A DNA stretch of 10,678 bases from NCBI GenBank assembly GCA_021775195.1, contig JAJFIG010000044.1, positions 1 to 10,678 on the forward strand, written 5' to 3'. The position numbers were made by a program, and so were the translations under genes. Of this stretch, positions 7,229 to 10,678 are shown one piece after another. The stretch's first letter is position 1. Every line of letters begins with the position of its first letter. The DNA is from Rhodospirillales bacterium (GTDB taxonomy: Bacteria; Pseudomonadota; Alphaproteobacteria; Rhodospirillales; 2-02-FULL-58-16). The notes under the pieces are model-generated. The model was not told the DNA's origin. It did no database searches and worked only from the letters and a program-made list of their open reading frames with translations.

Positions 7229-8833
7229 CTAGACCCCCTTGCGCAGATCCCGGATGATCTCGCCGGCCGCGTTGTGGCCGGGCAGGCCGGTGACGCCGCC
7301 GCCGGGATGGGCACCCGATCCACACATGTAGAGGCCGGCCACCGGGGCCCGGTAATCGGCGTAGCCGGCGGCCGGGCGCAGGGAATAGATCTGATCCAGG
7401 TGCAAGGCGCCGTGGAAGATGTCGCCGCCGGTCATGCCCAGGTCCCGCTCCATGTCGAGGGGCGAGTTGACCTGGCGGGCGATCACCGAGGCGCGGAAGT
7501 TGGGGGCGTAGCCGTCCACGGTGTCGATGATCAGATCGGCGACCCGGTCACGGACGTCGTCCCAGGAACCACCGCCGGGCAGCTCGGGATTGAAATGCTG
7601 GCAGAAGAGGCTGGCGACGTGATGGCCGGGCGGCGCCAGGGTGTCGTCGATGGTCGATGGGATGCACATGGAGACGATGGGCTTTTGCGCCCAGCCGGTG
7701 GCGCGGGCGTCGTCGTGGGCCTGCTGGATGTAATCGAGGGACGGGCAGATGTTGACGGTGCCGTTGAGGCAGCGGGCCGGGTCGTCCATGGACCGAAGCG
7801 CGGTGAAGGCGGGCAGTTCGCTCAAGGCGACGTTGATGCGGAAGGTACCCGAGGCCGAACGCCAATGGTCCATACGGCGGCGGAAGTGGGCCGGCAGCAG
7901 GGCCGGATCGACCATGCGGGTGTAGAGTAGTTTGGGGTTGAGGCTCGAGGCCACGGCGCGGGCGCGGATCACCCGGCCGTCGCCGAGGACGATGCCGGCG
8001 GCGCGGCCATTTTCGGTCAGCACGTCGCGCACCGGGGCCTCGGTCTCGATGTCGGCGCCGGCGGCGGCGGCGGATTTCGCCATCGCCTGGGTGATGGCGC
8101 CCATGCCGCCCCGGGCGTGGCCCCAAGCGCCGGCGTGGCCGTTGACCTCGCCCATCATGTGATGGAGGAGGACGTAGGCGGAGCCGGCCTGGTAGGGGCC
8201 GACGAAATTGCCGATCACCCCTTCGTAGCCGAGGTCGCCCTTGATCGGGGCGCCCTCGAACCACTGATCGAGATAGTCGCCGATGGACATCGTCATCAGT
8301 TCCATCAGGGCCGCCTGCAGGTCGGGGGTCAGCTTGCGCAGCCGGTTGGCGGCATCCAGTACCCCGAGGGCATCGCGCCAGCCACCGCCGACGTTGGGCG
8401 GGGGACGCCGGGCCAGGGCCCGCAGGACGCCGCCGACCTCGGTCAGGCGGCGCTCGAATTCCTCGTAGATATCGGGGTCCTTGTCCGAGAACTTGGCCAG
8501 TTCGCGTTTCATGATCCCGGGGTCGCGGCTGAGCCACAGGTATTCGCCGCCGGGGAGCACGTTGACGCGTCCCGAGGTGCGCTCGATGATGCTGAGCCCA
8601 TGCTTGGCGAGCTCCAGGTCGTCGATGATCTTCCGGTCGAGCAGGCTGACGACGTAGGAATAGACCGAGTTGCGGTAGCCGGGGTGGAACTCCCCGGTGA
8701 TCACGGCGCCGCCGACGATCGGGCGGGCTTCCACCAGTTTCACCGTCAGGCCGGCCTTGGCCAGGTAGGCGGCGCAAACGAGGCCATTGTGCCCGGCGCC
8801 GATGACGGCGACGTCGTAGACGGTGTCGGCCAT
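7229..8833 (-). CDS. PYROXD2/phytoene-desaturase-like FAD-dependent oxidoreductase
   Basis: 534 residues. The N-terminal dinucleotide-binding motif is GAGHNG (12-17), with an acidic residue E35 ending the second strand (VKLVEA), as expected for FAD ribose binding. A C-terminal GGGVTGLPGHNAA stretch (about 511-523) is the second FAD contact typical of the phytoene desaturase/CrtI-like and PYROXD2 group. Length is normal for that group. Substrate is unknown; no carotenoid genes are nearby, so carotenoid desaturation is not supported. The frame is open further upstream to 8998, but ATG 8833 is preferred: the conserved domain begins at once and an AGGA lies 9 bases before it in the transcript. 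It appears transcribed alone; it converges on the ankyrin gene and is divergent from the PEP-CTERM gene. Confidence 0.92.
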   Translation of the reverse strand: MADTVYDVAVIGAGHNGLVCAAYLAKAGLTVKLVEARPIVGGAVITGEFHPGYRNSVYSYVVSLLDRKIIDDLELAKHGLSIIERTSGRVNVLPGGEYLWLSRDPGIMKRELAKFSDKDPDIYEEFERRLTEVGGVLRALARRPPPNVGGGWRDALGVLDAANRLRKLTPDLQAALMELMTMSIGDYLDQWFEGAPIKGDLGYEGVIGNFVGPYQAGSAYVLLHHMMGEVNGHAGAWGHARGGMGAITQAMAKSAAAAGADIETEAPVRDVLTENGRAAGIVLGDGRVIRARAVASSLNPKLLYTRMVDPALLPAHFRRRMDHWRSASGTFRINVALSELPAFTALRSMDDPARCLNGTVNICPSLDYIQQAHDDARATGWAQKPIVSMCIPSTIDDTLAPPGHHVASLFCQHFNPELPGGGSWDDVRDRVADLIIDTVDGYAPNFRASVIARQVNSPLDMERDLGMTGGDIFHGALHLDQIYSLRPAAGYADYRAPVAGLYMCGSGAHPGGGVTGLPGHNAAGEIIRDLRKGV

Positions 8834-8979
8834 GGCGTCTGTTCCTGATTTCCTCCGCCGGCGGGGGTCCCCCGCACCGGACAGCCTACAAGGTGTTGAA
8901 TACGATAGGCCATCCCGGCGTCCATTACATTGGCGAGAGGTGTGTCCTTTGGGTGCCGTCATCCGGCATTCAGGCAGAA

Positions 8980-8998
8980 GTGTCGGGATTGTTTGCAC
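8980..8998 (+). promoter_or_regulatory. Upstream motif copy A (putative PrsR-type activator site)
   Basis: GTGTCGGGATTGTTTGCAC matches the consensus GTGTCGGRATTBYTTRCAS shared by the three sites. Its centre is about 320 bp upstream of the start predicted from the sigma-54 promoter, a normal distance for an enhancer-binding activator. It is also about 150 bp upstream of the divergent flavoprotein gene. The link to PrsR is inferred. Confidence 0.55.
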
Positions 8999-9089
8999 TT
9001 TCGCACGGCACCAAAAAGGCGCCTAAATCCATAAAAACAATAGGGAAATTACCTGGCGCGCACTATGGCGCCTGGCCAGACACTTTTTG

Positions 9090-9108
9090 GTGTCGGAATT
9101 TCTTACAG
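9090..9108 (+). promoter_or_regulatory. Upstream motif copy B (putative PrsR-type activator site)
   Basis: GTGTCGGAATTTCTTACAG begins 110 bp after copy A. It is preceded by GACAC at 9079-9083, an inverted half of its own GTGTC. Its centre is about 210 bp upstream of the predicted transcription start. Function inferred as for copy A. Confidence 0.55.
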
Positions 9109-9201
9109 TTTGGAGCCGTTATAAATTTCCAACTTAATCCCTTGTTATAGAATAAAAAATGAGCCCTGGTCAGAATTCGAACAACGCCGAGGCCGTAAAA
9201 T

Positions 9202-9220
9202 GTGTCGGGATTCTTTACAC
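9202..9220 (+). promoter_or_regulatory. Upstream motif copy C (putative PrsR-type activator site)
   Basis: GTGTCGGGATTCTTTACAC begins 112 bp after copy B and about 63 bp before the -24 element. With one flanking base each side it forms a TGTGT-N11-ACACA inverted repeat (9201-9221), the dyad expected of a dimeric regulator. It is the most symmetric of the three sites. Confidence 0.6.
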
Positions 9221-9282
9221 ATTTGCTACTCCCGCGACAGTCCGCATTTCTAAGTCTTTGAAACGACGACATTTCTCCAGTC

Positions 9283-9297
9283 TGGCACGAATCTTGC
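9283..9297 (+). promoter_or_regulatory. Sigma-54 (-24/-12) promoter for the PEP-CTERM gene
   Basis: TGGCACGAATCTTGC matches the sigma-54 consensus TGGCACG-N4-TTGC, with the obligatory GG (9284-9285) and GC (9296-9297) separated by exactly 10 bases. Transcription would start near 9309, leaving about 49 bases of leader before ATG 9358. PEP-CTERM genes of Proteobacteria are known to share a sigma-54-containing cis-element linked to PrsK/PrsR. Confidence 0.88.
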
Positions 9298-9357
9298 GTC
9301 GAATATTTATAAGGTACACGGGAAATGCTGCTACTCAACGAGGGGACGCGTTGTACA

Positions 9358-10338
9358 ATGGCAAGAATAACCAGCAAAATCACAGTTTGTGCACATTTGA
9401 TCATCGCCGCGGGGATGTTGGCGGGCATCACGTCGAAGGCCCATGCGTTCGGGCTCGACGGAGTCGTCAACGGCGCCGCCGAAGGCTACACGGACCAGTA
9501 TAGCGTCGGCTTCCTCCTCGATGACGGCGGCTCGGGCATCCCGGTGAGCGGCGGCCAGCTTTTCATCGGCCGCGATGGTGCCGCCGGCGACATCTACGTC
9601 GGCCTGATCCTTCCCTCCAACCCCAGCCCCAACGGTTTCATCGACAACGTTTATGGCGAGGCGGCATTGAGTCCGGCAAACAATTGGAACAACCCGCCTG
9701 CCTCTATCGTCAACCATCCGTTCGAAAAGCTGCAAAAGAGCGACGGGTGGGAATTTGATCTGAGCATAGGGGGTGGACCTTCCGCATTCGTCGAGGTTGA
9801 TTACCTCGAAGGCGATCAAAAGAACAACATCGTGGCCAACCCGACGGCGATTATTGTGTCGAATGGCGGGGGCGCGCTGGTTGGGGTCGCGAGTTCCCTG
9901 GAATACAACCTGGCCCAGGGCGTGCTTGCCGGGGATGCGGGGTGCGACAGTACGTCCAACGGTGGTGCCGGCTGCAAGTTCGGCGATCAGACAAACTCGC
10001 CTGACCCTGGAAACCTCACGCCGGATGCCAATTGGGAGCAGTCGGTCCAATACGAACTGCGCTTTGCCGGCGGGGCCTTCACGCCGGGGACGACGATCGG
10101 GTTGGCCGATATTTCCAATGCCATCGTGCACGCGTCCCCGAACTTTCAGGATGAAGATAAGAGAGTCAGGGTCCCGTGCCTGGAAGACAGTAACTGCGAG
10201 ACGATGACCGTCAACAATGGTGGCGGTAATAACGGCACCGACGTTCCCGAGCCCGGAACCCTGGCCCTCTTCGGTCTCGGTCTGGCCGGGCTCGCCGTTC
10301 TGCGCCGGCGCCGGCAGCCCGCCCCCGTTCGCCGTTAA
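9358..10338 (+). CDS. Secreted PEP-CTERM sorting-domain protein
   Basis: 326 residues. The N-terminus is a Sec signal peptide (residues 1-30, core LIIAAGMLAG, cleavage after KAHA). The C-terminus is a PEP-CTERM sorting signal: V-P-E-P-G-T at about 296-301, a hydrophobic helix (LALFGLGLAGLAVL), then a basic cluster RRRR. Such signals are recognised by exosortase, which processes the protein at the cell envelope in exopolysaccharide-producing Gram-negatives. The body is acidic, Gly/Asn-rich and has four Cys (two C-x9-C/C-x5-C pairs) but no enzyme motif; its function is not recognised. ATG 9358 is preferred over the in-frame ATG 9325, because GAGGGG (9340-9345) precedes it, the signal peptide then starts normally, and 9325 would lie only about 16 bases from the predicted transcript start. 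Single-gene unit; its stop overlaps the convergent TPR gene. Confidence 0.92.
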   Translation: MARITSKITVCAHLIIAAGMLAGITSKAHAFGLDGVVNGAAEGYTDQYSVGFLLDDGGSGIPVSGGQLFIGRDGAAGDIYVGLILPSNPSPNGFIDNVYGEAALSPANNWNNPPASIVNHPFEKLQKSDGWEFDLSIGGGPSAFVEVDYLEGDQKNNIVANPTAIIVSNGGGALVGVASSLEYNLAQGVLAGDAGCDSTSNGGAGCKFGDQTNSPDPGNLTPDANWEQSVQYELRFAGGAFTPGTTIGLADISNAIVHASPNFQDEDKRVRVPCLEDSNCETMTVNNGGGNNGTDVPEPGTLALFGLGLAGLAVLRRRRQPAPVRR

Positions 10339-10678
10339 CCGCCCTTGAGCCGCCGCAGGAGCGCACGGGCCTCGGCGGCACCATCGAATTTCTTTCCTGA
10401 CTTCAGGACCTGCTCGAGTTCGCGGCGCGCCTCCTTGGCGCGCCCGAGCCGGCTCAACGCCACCGCCAGGTGGTAACGCACCTGCGGCTCCTTCGACGCC
10501 CGGGCGCGGGCGTCGCGCAAGTACTTGAGACCGCGCGCCGCATCCCCCTGCTGGACCAGGATCCATCCCAGGGTATCGATCACCGCCGCCTGACCCGGGG
10601 CCATCTTGTAGGCTTTCTCGGCATAGGGCAGGGCACGCTGGTCACCGGCCCGTTGATAGATCAGGGCCAGGTTGTTGA
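10335..10678 (-). CDS. prsT: TPR-repeat protein, C-terminal part, PrsT-like (N-terminus outside window)
   Basis: The frame is open from the right window edge to TAA at 10337-10335 and gives the last 113 residues of a longer protein. It holds TPR helices: N-N-L-A-L-I-Y-Q... P-Y-A-E-K-A-Y-K, then V-I-D-T-L-G-W-I-L-V-Q-Q-G, then V-R-Y-H-L-A-V-A-L-S-R-L-G. The LNNLA..Y / A.DTLGW / YHLA..L pattern up to the C-terminus is what I recognise from the PEP-CTERM system TPR lipoprotein PrsT. PrsT co-occurs with exosortase, PrsK and PrsR and is thought to act in exopolysaccharide-linked export. Its position beside a PEP-CTERM gene supports this. Only a fraction of the protein is visible, so another large TPR protein is possible. 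It overlaps the convergent PEP-CTERM gene by the four bases TTAA. Confidence 0.72.
   Translation of the reverse strand, partial: NNLALIYQRAGDQRALPYAEKAYKMAPGQAAVIDTLGWILVQQGDAARGLKYLRDARARASKEPQVRYHLAVALSRLGRAKEARRELEQVLKSGKKFDGAAEARALLRRLKGG

Larger units (their letters stand above)
8834..9357. other. Large intergenic region upstream of the PEP-CTERM gene
   Basis: This 524-bp region separates two divergent genes and contains no convincing coding sequence. It holds three copies of a 19-bp motif, a sigma-54 promoter and, near the leftward gene, a 15-bp GC palindrome (GCGGGGGTCCCCCGC, 8861-8875) about 28 bp from the start codon of that gene. CTGGCCAG (9072-9079) is a further short palindrome. 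Long upstream regions with a sigma-54 cis-element are a described trait of PEP-CTERM genes in Proteobacteria. Confidence 0.7.

Noticed and set aside
8834..8998. 55-residue N-terminal extension of the PYROXD2-like protein
   Set aside because: The extension is Arg-rich without homology-like features; the FAD motif starts 11 residues after ATG 8833, which has its own ribosome site.
9331..10566. 411-residue minus-strand open frame across the PEP-CTERM gene
   Set aside because: It is antisense to a protein with both a signal peptide and a PEP-CTERM tail, and conflicts with the TPR frame at its upstream end.

Overview
The window is GC-rich (roughly two thirds G+C over its genes) and bacterial. Gene style, a Gram-negative PEP-CTERM/PrsT system with a sigma-54 promoter, and the look of the flavoproteins suggest a proteobacterium, most likely an alphaproteobacterium of the Rhodospirillales type. 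That placement comes from recognition, not from a search.

Left part (1-7224): two divergent transcription units share an AT-rich control region (about 2593-3062). Leftwards run a membrane cytochrome b-like protein (1630-2592) and, 21 bp behind it, a very heme-rich secreted c-type cytochrome (1-1608). The cytochrome has 21 CXXCH sites in its first 536 residues and is still open at the window edge. Rightwards run a TlpA/ResA-like periplasmic thioredoxin (3063-3707), a membrane-anchored ferredoxin-flavoprotein (3843-5153) and, overlapping it by 14 bp, an exported Sel1/ankyrin-repeat protein (5140-7224). Read together they look like an electron-transfer module. A cytoplasmic NAD(P)H-linked FeS-flavoprotein could feed a two-heme membrane cytochrome b, which could pass electrons to a long periplasmic or extracellular heme chain. 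The TlpA-like protein could serve heme attachment, and the repeat protein could be an envelope partner. This is inference from content and order.

The flavoprotein is the oddest gene. The segment that normally closes a thioredoxin-reductase-like FAD domain sits in front of the FAD Rossmann motif, and the protein stops where that segment would normally follow, so it looks circularly permuted. Both of its ferredoxin motifs also lack the second cysteine (Ser and His instead).

Middle (7229-8833): a leftward PYROXD2/phytoene-desaturase-like FAD oxidoreductase, convergent with the ankyrin gene and apparently unrelated to it.

Right part (8834-10678): a 524-bp intergenic region carries a canonical sigma-54 promoter and three copies of a 19-bp motif spaced 110 and 112 bp apart. 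It is followed by a secreted PEP-CTERM protein (9358-10338). Convergent with that gene, and overlapping it by 4 bp, is the 3' end of a TPR gene that looks like prsT of the PEP-CTERM/exosortase system.
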